From a virus, in IMG/VR virus record IMGVR_UViG_3300032288_002599, positions 1 through 35,469 of that record: a stretch of 35,469 bases of DNA. One strand, 5' to 3'. The translations under genes and the position numbers were made by a program. Each line of letters begins with the position of its first letter. Positions within the stretch are counted from its first letter, which is position 1. Below the pieces are notes generated by a model that was not told where the DNA came from, did not search any database, and saw only the letters and a program-made list of their open reading frames with translations. Shown here piece after piece: positions 1-9,600 of this stretch.

Positions 1-1697
1 TACCCAATAATGATGGTTATTTGTATATGCATGGCAAGGACAATCAAAAGTATGGTAATTTATGGATTGGTACAGCGATTGCAAATACTGATTTAGTTTT
101 CTTTACTGGTGCCCATAAACAAGCCAATGAAGTTGCAAGAATTGAAGATGGTGTTGGTTTATCTTTAAAAATGCCTATCAAATTTGCTGATAACACGATA
201 CAGAACACAGCTGCGGTCACAGCAGCACACTCACAAGTCATTTTCAATCAAGCAAACTCTGCATACAATTTTGCCATTGATGTAAATACTTATGCTGCAG
301 CAATCTATGCACAGTCCAATACACAAAGTAATAGTATAACCGTAATGCAAGGTGTTAACACAACTCAAAACGCTAACATAACCACTGCCAATAACCATGC
401 TTGGGCGGCTTTTGATGTTGCAAATACAAACTCTGGTGACATTACAATACTACAAGGTGTTAATACTACACAGAACACTAATATTACTACAGCCAATAAT
501 CATGCTTGGGCTGCCTTTGATAAAGCAAATAATGCTCTAGCAAATACAACAGGCATATTTGATGGCACATTAACAATTACAGGTGATTTAAATTTTGATG
601 GCAGTCAAACGATTGCATCAACTGATGACCTTTATATTCGTTCAAACGCTGGTATACAAATACAAACAGATAATGGTGGAACTCAAAAACAATTTACGTT
701 TGGTATAGATGGTAATTTAACACTACCAAACTATATTGTATTCCCGGATAATACTGAAATTGGATATAATCCTTCAGCAAGTCCGACCACATTTATGGTT
801 TCGACATCAAATTCGTTTACAATACAATCAGACACACAACAATTTAATTTTGGTACAAATGGATCATTATCGGTACCAGGTGATTTAATCATTAGCGGTA
901 ATGTATTAACTACTGGCACAATTAGTTTAAACAATTCATCTTTTTCCAGCAACACAGTATTTGTTAAGATTACAGCTAGCGATAACTTTGTTACACAGGC
1001 TCCTTCCAATACAAACTATATGTTACACATTACTGGCAAAGCCAATTCTGTAACTCGTGTTGTATTGGATAGTTTTGGTCAAAATACTTACCCACTATTG
1101 TCTGGTCGTATGGGTCGTGGTTCAGCTGCAGCGCCGGCTGCAACAGGCAATAATGATGTATTAATGCGTATTGTTGGTAATGGTTGGACAGGCACAGAGT
1201 TTGCACCATCTAGTCCAGCAAAAATTGATTTTGTGGCTTCAGAAAACTATACAGATTCAGCAAGAGGCTCTCGTATTGAGTTTTGGAATACACCAACAGG
1301 ATCAAACACAACTCAAAAAATTGCTTCGTTTAATGCAAATGAAATTGAATTTACTGGTACAGTTAATCCACAAAAAGGATTCATTTATAATTCAACCATT
1401 TTAGTTGGTGACCAAACGGCATTTACAATTGATTATTCAACAACATCTTTGATTAAAGCCACACTATCAGCAGACTTAACCATATCACATTCAAATTATA
1501 TTCAAGGTAAAGTCGTTGAAGTTTGGTTAACTAATACCAGTGCAAATCCAAGAACAATTACTCATGGCTGTACAGCATTGAATTCTAGTGTTAATTCAAC
1601 AACATTCACAATGTCTGCAACCAGTTCAGCTTACTTGAGGTACTTTAGTATTGATGGTGACAATGCAAATACTTTTGTAACAATCCAATACGCTTAA
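1..1697 (+). CDS. Tail-fibre-like structural protein (5' partial)
   Basis: The reading frame is open to the left edge (first full codon at base 3), so the start lies outside the window; the TTG at 21 is only the first possible start codon in view. Visible parts in order: a short beta segment (YLYMHGKDNQKYGNLWIGT), two copies of a 35-residue repeat built on GVNTTQN and HAWAAFD (351 to about 536), several beta-rich stretches of the 'LTITGDLNFDGSQTI' type, and a C-terminal beta domain (about 1380-1694). The repeats resemble trimeric coiled-coil shaft segments of T4-like fibres. It lies directly before gene 8, where T4 has baseplate genes 6 and 7, but no gp7 features are visible in this part. A virion role is well supported; calling it a tail fibre rather than another baseplate-attached protein is inference. 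There is no S74 chaperone domain. Confidence 0.75.
   Translation, partial: PNNDGYLYMHGKDNQKYGNLWIGTAIANTDLVFFTGAHKQANEVARIEDGVGLSLKMPIKFADNTIQNTAAVTAAHSQVIFNQANSAYNFAIDVNTYAAAIYAQSNTQSNSITVMQGVNTTQNANITTANNHAWAAFDVANTNSGDITILQGVNTTQNTNITTANNHAWAAFDKANNALANTTGIFDGTLTITGDLNFDGSQTIASTDDLYIRSNAGIQIQTDNGGTQKQFTFGIDGNLTLPNYIVFPDNTEIGYNPSASPTTFMVSTSNSFTIQSDTQQFNFGTNGSLSVPGDLIISGNVLTTGTISLNNSSFSSNTVFVKITASDNFVTQAPSNTNYMLHITGKANSVTRVVLDSFGQNTYPLLSGRMGRGSAAAPAATGNNDVLMRIVGNGWTGTEFAPSSPAKIDFVASENYTDSARGSRIEFWNTPTGSNTTQKIASFNANEIEFTGTVNPQKGFIYNSTILVGDQTAFTIDYSTTSLIKATLSADLTISHSNYIQGKVVEVWLTNTSANPRTITHGCTALNSSVNSTTFTMSATSSAYLRYFSIDGDNANTFVTIQYA
351..536 (+). repeat. Two tandem 105-bp coding repeats (35 residues each)
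   Basis: Copies begin at 351 and 456. Both encode GVNTTQNxNITTANN followed by HAWAAFD and an alanine/asparagine-rich spacer. The period of 35 residues equals five heptads, which fits a coiled-coil shaft. Synonymous codons differ between the copies, so the duplication is not recent. Confidence 0.7.
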
Positions 1698-1707
1698 TAA
1701 ATAAATC

Positions 1708-3120
1708 ATGGCAAATTTTACAGCAAACTCATCTCAACTCATATACGGCAGTAAAATATATGAGGTACTACAATACTATTATGCTCCTGCAACCACCTCT
1801 AATGCCACAAACACATTACAGAATGCTCTATATGCGTTTATTGGCCAAGTGGATCCATGGCCAGATGAAGAAGAACCTCCCATGCCAACACAGGATCAAT
1901 ATTCTTTAAAGCAAGTATTCAAGAATATTATCGCTGCCAAAAAGGTAACATCATCTGATATTTCTCCAGTAATACCAAGGCGAGATTGGAAAACCGGTGT
2001 AGTATATGATCAATATTCTGATACAGAGGATATGTTTACGGTTGATGCAAATGGTATACTAACAAAAAATTTCTATGTTCGAAATCGTTTTGATCAAGTG
2101 TTCAAATGTTTAGGAAATGCTAACGGATCACAATCAACTATTGAACCTGAGTTTTTACCTGGTACATTTGACAAATCATTCTTGGTGAAAACAGCAGACG
2201 GTTATAAGTGGAAATTTTTATATACAATCAACATTGGCCAAAAACAAAAATTTTTAGATACAAACTGGATGCCTGTGATTGGTATTGGTCAAAACATTCC
2301 AAATCCAGTTGAAACATTTGCCTCACATGGTGATGTTTCAGTTATTAACATCACAAATACTGGTCGTGGTTATTTTTCTGGTGGTGTAAAAATTACCATT
2401 AATGGTGACGGACAGTTTGCAAATGCTACGGCTAGTGTTAATGCAGCTGGTTATATAACCGATATTGTTATGGCAAATACTGGACAAGGTTACAGTTATG
2501 CTGAAACGGTAATAACAACGGAGGCGGGTTATCCTACACCTAATGTAGTTGCTACTGCGAGTAGTCCTGTATCACCAATAGGAGGTCACGGATTCGATCC
2601 TATATCAGAGTTGGGATGTAATCATGTTATGACGGCTTTAGAATTTAATGGTAGTGAAGGGGGATTAATACCAACCGATATTACCTACAGGCAATTGGGT
2701 ATGATATTGGATCCCTATTCGAAAAGTAATCAAGGAAAACTTATACCATATGCAACTGAAACTGTGTATGACGTAACGACAAGTATTTTGGTATCTTCTG
2801 GATTGGGTTCGTATGATAGTGGCCAAGTGGTGTATCAAGGACCATCTTTGGCAAGAGCAACTTTCAAAGCAAAAATTGTTAGCTTTAATCCAGCAACCAA
2901 TATATTAAAGGTCATAAATATAACAGGAACACCAACTGCAAATGAAGTTCTTGTACAAGAAAGTTTATCATCAGGTCAGGCTATTATTAGAACGTTATTA
3001 CAGGTAACCGATCCTGATTTTATTATCTATTCTGGATATATCACTTATATAGAAAATAGAACAGGAGTTGAACGTAGCGGAGATGCTACTGAACAATTCC
3101 GTGTTGTGTTAAGATTTTAA
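1708..3120 (+). CDS. 8: Baseplate wedge subunit, T4 gp8 homologue
   Basis: Homologue of T4 gp8, a structural protein of the baseplate wedge. Seen: the N-terminal 'SQLIYGSKIYEVLQYYY' region and a 'QVDPWPDEEEPP' segment where T4 gp8 has its 'SEPW' segment; VIPRRDW near residue 91, which is also present in T4 gp8; DGYKWKFLYTIN, matching T4 'DGYVWEYLFEIP'; and a C-terminus 'SGYITYIENRTGVER...FRVVLRF' that parallels T4 'GEMIYMENRPPI...INILFTF'. At 470 residues it is longer than T4 gp8 (about 334). Part of the excess is a glycine/tyrosine beta repeat at about residues 209-275 (TNTGRGY and ANTGQGY units) that also occurs in the next gene. The ATG is 10 bases after the previous stop. A late baseplate role is firm; the function of the insertion is unknown. 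Confidence 0.9.
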   Translation: MANFTANSSQLIYGSKIYEVLQYYYAPATTSNATNTLQNALYAFIGQVDPWPDEEEPPMPTQDQYSLKQVFKNIIAAKKVTSSDISPVIPRRDWKTGVVYDQYSDTEDMFTVDANGILTKNFYVRNRFDQVFKCLGNANGSQSTIEPEFLPGTFDKSFLVKTADGYKWKFLYTINIGQKQKFLDTNWMPVIGIGQNIPNPVETFASHGDVSVINITNTGRGYFSGGVKITINGDGQFANATASVNAAGYITDIVMANTGQGYSYAETVITTEAGYPTPNVVATASSPVSPIGGHGFDPISELGCNHVMTALEFNGSEGGLIPTDITYRQLGMILDPYSKSNQGKLIPYATETVYDVTTSILVSSGLGSYDSGQVVYQGPSLARATFKAKIVSFNPATNILKVINITGTPTANEVLVQESLSSGQAIIRTLLQVTDPDFIIYSGYITYIENRTGVERSGDATEQFRVVLRF

Positions 3121-3132
3121 TGGAAAGAAAAA

Positions 3133-6100
3133 ATGGCACTTAATTTTAATGTAGAACCGTACTATGATGATTTTGATGTAACTAAAAATTACCATCGAAT
3201 TCTTTTTAAGCCAGGGTATTCTGTTCAGGCTCGTGAATTAACACAATCTCAAACCATTCTACAAAATCAAATCACAAGTTTTGCTGATGCAATTTTTGCT
3301 CAGAACACTCCCGTTTCTGGCGGTAAAGTAACAGTTAACCAAAATGTTTATTTTCTAAAGTTAAATGCAACCACGCCGTCTGGATTAACCACAATTGCAG
3401 CATCGTTTGAAAACGGAACAATTTATAGCCAAGATGGTTCAGTTGTTGCAAAGGTAATTGCTTTTGCAGAAGCCACATCAACTTCTATTGGAGTTGACGG
3501 TGATCCACCAACGTTAATGATAACATACATTACCGGCAATAAATTTGGTAGTGGTGACACGATCTATTTAAATGGGTCAAACTATATTGCAACTGTTATC
3601 ACTTCATCTGTTGGTAATGAGGCTACAGGAAAAGGATCCATTGCTTCTATATCGAGAGGTATTTTTTATGTTAAAGGTAATTTTGTAACTGCTTCTGAAG
3701 ATACAGTTATTCTTTCCAAATACAACGAAAATCCTTCTTTAAGAGTAGGTTTAAATGCAACAGAAACAATTATAGATTCTAATGATGACACCACTTTGCT
3801 AGATCCAGCATTAGGTGCTACAAACTATCAAGCTCCTGGAGCCGACCGGTATTTAATTAGTTTATCGTTAGAAACTCGGCCTCTAACATTAGGTGACGAT
3901 GACAATTTTATTGAATTGGTTCGCCTTGCTGAAGGCACCATACAAAAACAAGTTGATGGAACCGTATACTCCGTTATTGATGATTATTTTGCCAAGAGAA
4001 CAAATGATACCAATGGTGACTTCATTGTTAGTGATTATACTTTAACTCCTAAAGCAAACACTAGTGATTCAAATAAATATGATATTGGAATTTCAAAGGG
4101 TGTTTCTTATGTTCGTGGTTACAGATTAGAAAACCAAAGTCCTGTATCATTAACAAATGATCGAGCAAGAACTCAAGATAGTGTATCAAATAATCCAACA
4201 TTTATTGATTATGGAAATTATTTTTTTGTTAATTCGTCCAATGGTGTATTTGATGTAACTACTTTACCTCCTGTTGATTTTCACACGGTAGATAAAACAA
4301 GTATCTCTTTGACAAATGAAAATTCATACAACTCAACTAAAGCAGCCACAGGATATATTAGGAATATGGTTTATTCCAGTACATCCAATACAGCAAATGG
4401 ATCAGCTTACATTTATAAAGCGTATGTTTTTGGAATTCAAAACCAAACCTTAACGGCTAATGTGGCCACCGGTTCAGCAAACAATTCTTACATAACATTA
4501 CCAAGCACAAATCAATTTTCAAATGTGGCAAACGCTTACTACAATGTAACTGTAAGTATTGATAAAGGTACTTCTGCTGGAGATTTTCGTGTAATTACTA
4601 GTTATGATGCCGCTAGTAAAATTGCATATGTTGATAGGCCTTTCACGGTTGCACCAACCACTTCTTCTCAGTTTACATTAAGGTTTGATGTAACTGATAT
4701 AGAAACCATTATTAAAGCAACAGCAGGAACACCATATACTGTTACAGCAAATGCAACAATTGATACATCAAGCAAACAAACAAATGATGTTCTTGCTGAT
4801 ACCGTTCTTCAAAATCCAAATGCGCCTGAGTTATTGTTTAACTTAGGTAATCAATATGTAAGTTATGCAAACAACACTTCATACTTAACAACACAAGTGT
4901 TTAGGAACGTTGCGTTTGGTATTTCTGGTGGAAACATTGTTGCAACATTAACTTTTGGTTCTGCACCTGTTTCTACTCTTTCTTTTTTAGGATCAGGATC
5001 ATTATCAGCCGATGCCGTTTCACAAAACTTTCAAATCATTGTAACAAATCCTGGTTCAAATGCAGGTTTAAGGGCTGGTCAAACACTTCCTTGGAACATT
5101 TTATCTAGAACGTGTTCGATTACTGGTGCAGGTTCTACGGCCACATTTACAACACCAACTAGTGACTTAACTGCATTTACTGGAACAATTATTGCTAAAG
5201 CGTATGTTAAAGCCGGCAACGATACAAGTTATATTATTAAAGCTAAAAATTTAGTAACAGGTAATACAACCGGCGTTAATCTTTCTGGAACAACTGTCAA
5301 CAGTTACAGTTATGTTGACACAACACAAGGTCAAGTGTATATTACTTGGCAAGGTTTGGTTAATCCAGGATCTCCACAAAAATTATACATTACGGATGTA
5401 AAACGAATTGTAAAAATTATTGACACAAAATCTCAAGCAACATTCCCAACAGATGCAATGTTGTCCGACCCATCATATGATATTACCAATAGATTTACGT
5501 TTGATAATGGCCAAAGAGATTCTCATTATGATTTTGCCACAATTACCTTAGGTGTAGGTCAGCCTTCAATTAAAGGTAATTTACTTGTGGTTCTAGATTA
5601 CTATGCAACAACTGGTGGTGATGGTTACTATAGTGTAATGTCATACTTAGCTCCTATTTCTTCTTCACCAGAAAATTATGCTGAAATTCCTTCTTACACC
5701 AGTTCAACTGGTAATCCATATCAATTAAAAGATTGTTTGGATTTTAGACCATCTTTAATTAATGCTCAACCTAATTTTACAATTCGAGCGAGTGCATCCG
5801 GATCAGGTGCCTCAGGTGCTTACATACCTGTTGACCTTTCAATATTTGAATCCAATTATGGTTATTACTTGAGTAGAAAAGATAAACTTATTTTAACTAA
5901 AGATAGGTCTTTTGAAATTATTCAAGGTACTCCTTCGTCAAATCCAATTTCACCTAGTGAGCCTGATGGTGCACTTGTTATTGCAAACTTAACTCATGAC
6001 CCATATACAGCTTACATTCCAGGTGAAGCAACAGGTAAATTGCCAAATCTTTCAATTGAAAGAGTGAAACATAAACGTTGGCAGATGAGAGATATCTCCG

Positions 6101-9100
6101 ATTTAGAGAGCAGAGTTAATAATATCGAATACTATACGGCTCTAAACACTTTGGAAAAAGGTGCTGCATCATTGCAAATTGCTGATGGCAATGGTTTAAA
6201 CCGATTTAAAAATGGTATATTGGTAGATGATTTTTCTAGTTATGCTGCATCTGATATTTCCAATACTGATTATTTGGTTTCTGTTAACCGCAGAACAAAA
6301 CAAATGACAGCAGCACAAGTGGTTAAAAATTTCCCATTACAATCACTATCATTGATATACAATATGGGTCAATTGGATTCCACCAGTGCAAATAATTTAG
6401 GTTATAAAATTACCACTGCCGGTAAATCTAATTTCTTTATGTTGTCTTACACAACAGCCAATGTTATCACTCAACAGATTGCTTCTCGTACAGTTAATTT
6501 AAACCCATTTGCTGTATCATTAAATTCAGGTGTAATGGATTTAACTCCTCCAATGGACAATTGGGTTGATACCGAAAAAGCTCCTGATTTATTAATTGTT
6601 GATCCAAATTTACAAGTATATCGTGCAAGTGATCAAGTTAATGTGTTGCAAGTTGGTGATTGGAAAACAACAGTAGCCACCACAACAGATAGGGTAATTG
6701 CTTCTGGAAGAAACTGGAGAGTAAATCAGGTTACAACTTATACAGAACAACAACAAAAAACCATATTAGGTAAATATGATAAACTCAACTCCAGTTACCT
6801 AGAAACATCTGGATACATTACTGATGTTAGTGTTCTACCATACATTCGCCAACAGTTTTTACAATTTAATACTTATGGAATGTTGGTTAACACCGATGTG
6901 AGTGCCTATTTTGATGGTATTTTAGTTGACAAATATATCCGTAAACCAAATATTATAGAATTAACAAACGTTAGTGGATCATTTGTTGATGGTGATATTA
7001 TTGGAGTATTTGCTGGTGGTAACTTTACACCTTATGCTAAAATAGTTTCTTATTATGTTAATCCACAAAACTCAAATGTTCGTTTGTATGTTTTAACTTT
7101 AGAAGGAGTTACATTTAATTCTGGTGTAACATTACAGAATGCCAAATTCAATACATCTGGTCAATACCAATCATCTACAGCCAGTGGTGTAATTTCTTCT
7201 TACACTAGTGTATCTGGAGTATTAAGAAGCGCAAACTCAACAACATCAATCCAGTTGTCTGCTGCATCATCAAACACCGACATTTATACTGGCCAAACTT
7301 TATATGTTATTAGTGGTTCTGGTGCAGGACAATCTGCTGTGGTTAGTGCATACAACACAACCACAAAAACAGCAACTTTGGCAACGGGAGTTGGTGCAGC
7401 TGCAAATGACATCTACTCTGTTGGAAAACTAACAACCAATGAGGTTGGTATGTTATCTGGTATTTTTGCTTTGCCTGGTTCTACATTCCATACAGGTCAA
7501 AGAACTTTCAGAGTAGACAATCGAATTGCAGGTAATATAGGTTCAGAAACAACATTCTCTGAAGCCACATTCCATGCTTCTGGTTTACAAACAACCAAAC
7601 AAGGTGTAAATTATGCTTCTTCAATTGATTCAGCAAAAAATACATTTACACAAACACAAACCAAAACAAATGTAAGTAGTTATAATTATACAACTGTGTG
7701 GGATCCAGTAGCACAAACATTTATTATTGATAAAGATAATTATCCAAACGGTTGTTTTATAGATTCAATTAAAGTTTTCTTTGCCACCAAACCTTCTACT
7801 GGATATGCACCTGTGACCTTATCAATTGTTGGTACAGTTAATGGATATCCTGGCGGAGAAACTTTGGATCACTCACAGGTAACTTTAACAGCTGAACACA
7901 TAAAAACATCCAGTGAACCACATTATTTAAATCCTAATACATATACAGTATTTAAATTTCCAACACCGGTTTATTTGGAACCAAATAAATTGTATGCATT
8001 CATAATAAAATGTCCTACATCAAATGAATATACAATTTACACGGCACAAAATGGTGACATAGCAATTTCTTCATCAGTTAAAAATTTACCAATTGATCCT
8101 ACACCAGCGACAACAACAAAAATTAACTCGGCACCTTATGTTGGTTCATTATTTGTATCACAAAATTCTCAAACATGGACAGCCGATCAAAATGAATCTA
8201 TGATGTTTGTGGTTGAACGTTGTGTATTTGATGTTGGTACTCAGCCACAAATACAATTTGTTGTACCTAAAAAATTACCTAGTAGAAAAATTGTTGGTCA
8301 AGAAATAGAATATTATTTAAATGCTAACTCCATTTCAAATACAATAACATCTTTTGAGAATACAGATATTTCTGTTGATGCTTTTAATATTTCAACAACA
8401 GATTTTATACCAGGTACAACTGCTTTGGGTTATCAATATGCTTCAACAGTAAAATCATCATATGCCGGTGCACCTACTGTAAGTGTAACTCCTGGTAAAT
8501 TTGGTACGCCAACTTACGATGACATATATTTGAATGATGGTTTGGGACAACGTGTATTAGATGCAAATTCAAATACATCGTTCTCTTTATTTGCAACAAT
8601 GACATCTGTAAATGATGCAGTTTCTCCTGTAATTTCTGATGATGGTTTGAGTGTGTATTCCGTAACATGGAACATTAACAACCTTGGATTATCAAATAAT
8701 ATTATAACAGTTGTTTCTGGTGGAACAGGATACAATGCACAAACAGTTTCCGTAACCGTAAATTCTACTGATGGTTATGGTTCAGGTGCAACTGCGATAG
8801 CCAATGTTGTTGGTGGCATCATTGATAGTGTTTACATTACCAATGCTGGTTCTGGTTATGTAACTACTCCCACAATGACAATAACAGATAATGCAACTCG
8901 TTCTGGTAATGCCAATGCTTCTGTTATTCTTGCTGGTGAAACTTCTAAATCTGGTGGTAATGCATTAGCCAGATATTTTACCAAGAAAGTTGTATTGAAC
9001 CAAGGTTTTGATTCTGGTGATTTAAGAGTTTACTTTACTGCTTATCGTCCAGTCAATACAAATATATACGTATACTATAAAATACTTTCTCGAAATGATA

Positions 9101-9378
9101 CACAAAAATTTGAAGAAGGTACATGGCAATTAATGACACTAATTAACAATAGTGATTCATTATATTCCCAAACACGAGATGATACATATGAGTTTGTTGC
9201 TGCTCCAGGAACATTAGGCAAAGCACAAAATTATGTTTCATATACTAGTGACGTAACAAATCAAACGTATAACAACTTTAGTCAATTTGCTATTAAAGTT
9301 GTTTTATCCACAACAGATAACACATTTGTACCATATCTTTCGGACATTCGTGCTATCGCTTTACCATCGGCGGTTTAA
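3133..9378 (+). CDS. Very large DUF4815-type baseplate/tail structural protein
   Basis: A 2081-residue protein, the largest in the window. Its N-terminus (YYDDFDVTKNYHRILFKPG, then QARELTQSQTILQNQI) is the hallmark of DUF4815 proteins, which sit next to gene 8 in many marine T4-like phages. The C-terminus ends in a beta domain (FSQFAIKVVLST, then PYLSDIRAIALP). Inserted modules include a 'SGSGAGQSAVVSAYN' beta unit at about residues 1366-1436, also found in the beta-helix gene at 15706, and a GxGY beta repeat at about 1857-1935, also found in gp8. No signal peptide or membrane segment is visible. The start follows the purine-rich GGAAAG at 3122. From its position I infer a baseplate or fibre-attachment role like that of the T4 gp9-gp11 region, but no T4 homology is visible. 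Confidence 0.8.
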   Translation: MALNFNVEPYYDDFDVTKNYHRILFKPGYSVQARELTQSQTILQNQITSFADAIFAQNTPVSGGKVTVNQNVYFLKLNATTPSGLTTIAASFENGTIYSQDGSVVAKVIAFAEATSTSIGVDGDPPTLMITYITGNKFGSGDTIYLNGSNYIATVITSSVGNEATGKGSIASISRGIFYVKGNFVTASEDTVILSKYNENPSLRVGLNATETIIDSNDDTTLLDPALGATNYQAPGADRYLISLSLETRPLTLGDDDNFIELVRLAEGTIQKQVDGTVYSVIDDYFAKRTNDTNGDFIVSDYTLTPKANTSDSNKYDIGISKGVSYVRGYRLENQSPVSLTNDRARTQDSVSNNPTFIDYGNYFFVNSSNGVFDVTTLPPVDFHTVDKTSISLTNENSYNSTKAATGYIRNMVYSSTSNTANGSAYIYKAYVFGIQNQTLTANVATGSANNSYITLPSTNQFSNVANAYYNVTVSIDKGTSAGDFRVITSYDAASKIAYVDRPFTVAPTTSSQFTLRFDVTDIETIIKATAGTPYTVTANATIDTSSKQTNDVLADTVLQNPNAPELLFNLGNQYVSYANNTSYLTTQVFRNVAFGISGGNIVATLTFGSAPVSTLSFLGSGSLSADAVSQNFQIIVTNPGSNAGLRAGQTLPWNILSRTCSITGAGSTATFTTPTSDLTAFTGTIIAKAYVKAGNDTSYIIKAKNLVTGNTTGVNLSGTTVNSYSYVDTTQGQVYITWQGLVNPGSPQKLYITDVKRIVKIIDTKSQATFPTDAMLSDPSYDITNRFTFDNGQRDSHYDFATITLGVGQPSIKGNLLVVLDYYATTGGDGYYSVMSYLAPISSSPENYAEIPSYTSSTGNPYQLKDCLDFRPSLINAQPNFTIRASASGSGASGAYIPVDLSIFESNYGYYLSRKDKLILTKDRSFEIIQGTPSSNPISPSEPDGALVIANLTHDPYTAYIPGEATGKLPNLSIERVKHKRWQMRDISDLESRVNNIEYYTALNTLEKGAASLQIADGNGLNRFKNGILVDDFSSYAASDISNTDYLVSVNRRTKQMTAAQVVKNFPLQSLSLIYNMGQLDSTSANNLGYKITTAGKSNFFMLSYTTANVITQQIASRTVNLNPFAVSLNSGVMDLTPPMDNWVDTEKAPDLLIVDPNLQVYRASDQVNVLQVGDWKTTVATTTDRVIASGRNWRVNQVTTYTEQQQKTILGKYDKLNSSYLETSGYITDVSVLPYIRQQFLQFNTYGMLVNTDVSAYFDGILVDKYIRKPNIIELTNVSGSFVDGDIIGVFAGGNFTPYAKIVSYYVNPQNSNVRLYVLTLEGVTFNSGVTLQNAKFNTSGQYQSSTASGVISSYTSVSGVLRSANSTTSIQLSAASSNTDIYTGQTLYVISGSGAGQSAVVSAYNTTTKTATLATGVGAAANDIYSVGKLTTNEVGMLSGIFALPGSTFHTGQRTFRVDNRIAGNIGSETTFSEATFHASGLQTTKQGVNYASSIDSAKNTFTQTQTKTNVSSYNYTTVWDPVAQTFIIDKDNYPNGCFIDSIKVFFATKPSTGYAPVTLSIVGTVNGYPGGETLDHSQVTLTAEHIKTSSEPHYLNPNTYTVFKFPTPVYLEPNKLYAFIIKCPTSNEYTIYTAQNGDIAISSSVKNLPIDPTPATTTKINSAPYVGSLFVSQNSQTWTADQNESMMFVVERCVFDVGTQPQIQFVVPKKLPSRKIVGQEIEYYLNANSISNTITSFENTDISVDAFNISTTDFIPGTTALGYQYASTVKSSYAGAPTVSVTPGKFGTPTYDDIYLNDGLGQRVLDANSNTSFSLFATMTSVNDAVSPVISDDGLSVYSVTWNINNLGLSNNIITVVSGGTGYNAQTVSVTVNSTDGYGSGATAIANVVGGIIDSVYITNAGSGYVTTPTMTITDNATRSGNANASVILAGETSKSGGNALARYFTKKVVLNQGFDSGDLRVYFTAYRPVNTNIYVYYKILSRNDTQKFEEGTWQLMTLINNSDSLYSQTRDDTYEFVAAPGTLGKAQNYVSYTSDVTNQTYNNFSQFAIKVVLSTTDNTFVPYLSDIRAIALPSAV

Positions 9379-9379
9379 T

Positions 9380-9598
9380 ATGTTAGTTAAAGTAACTGGT
9401 ACAACTTTTGTAAGAGATACTAAAACAATGGCTTTAATCAACCAAGATACAGCTGGTTTGGATGATTACAACTTTAAAAAACAATTAATGGGAAGCCAAA
9501 AACAAGAAATAAATATCATTAAAAATGAAATTAATGAAGTAAAAGATGACATCAAAATGATTAAACAAATGTTACTTCAGTTATCGTCCGGGAAATAA
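9380..9598 (+). CDS. Small coiled-coil phage protein (72 aa)
   Basis: The ATG at 9380 is chosen because it follows the previous stop (9376-9378) by one base; an in-frame upstream candidate at 9287 would lie inside the 2081-residue gene. The N-terminal half (VKVTGTTFVRDTKTMALINQD) resembles a small protein found in the same place in many T4-like cyanophages and relatives (a 'VRD-x-x-x-x-A-I-I-N' core). The C-terminal half, about residues 36-68, is a charged heptad-like helix (QEINIIKNEINEVKDDIKMIKQMLLQL) typical of a short oligomerising coiled coil. The function is not established. Its place between the large baseplate protein and a fibre gene suggests a small virion or assembly component. Confidence 0.8.
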   Translation: MLVKVTGTTFVRDTKTMALINQDTAGLDDYNFKKQLMGSQKQEINIIKNEINEVKDDIKMIKQMLLQLSSGK

Positions 9599-9600
9599 TA

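Noticed and set aside
1696-1703. AATAAATA before gene 8
   Set aside because: Only four bases from the gene 8 ATG, so a transcript starting from it would lack the start codon.
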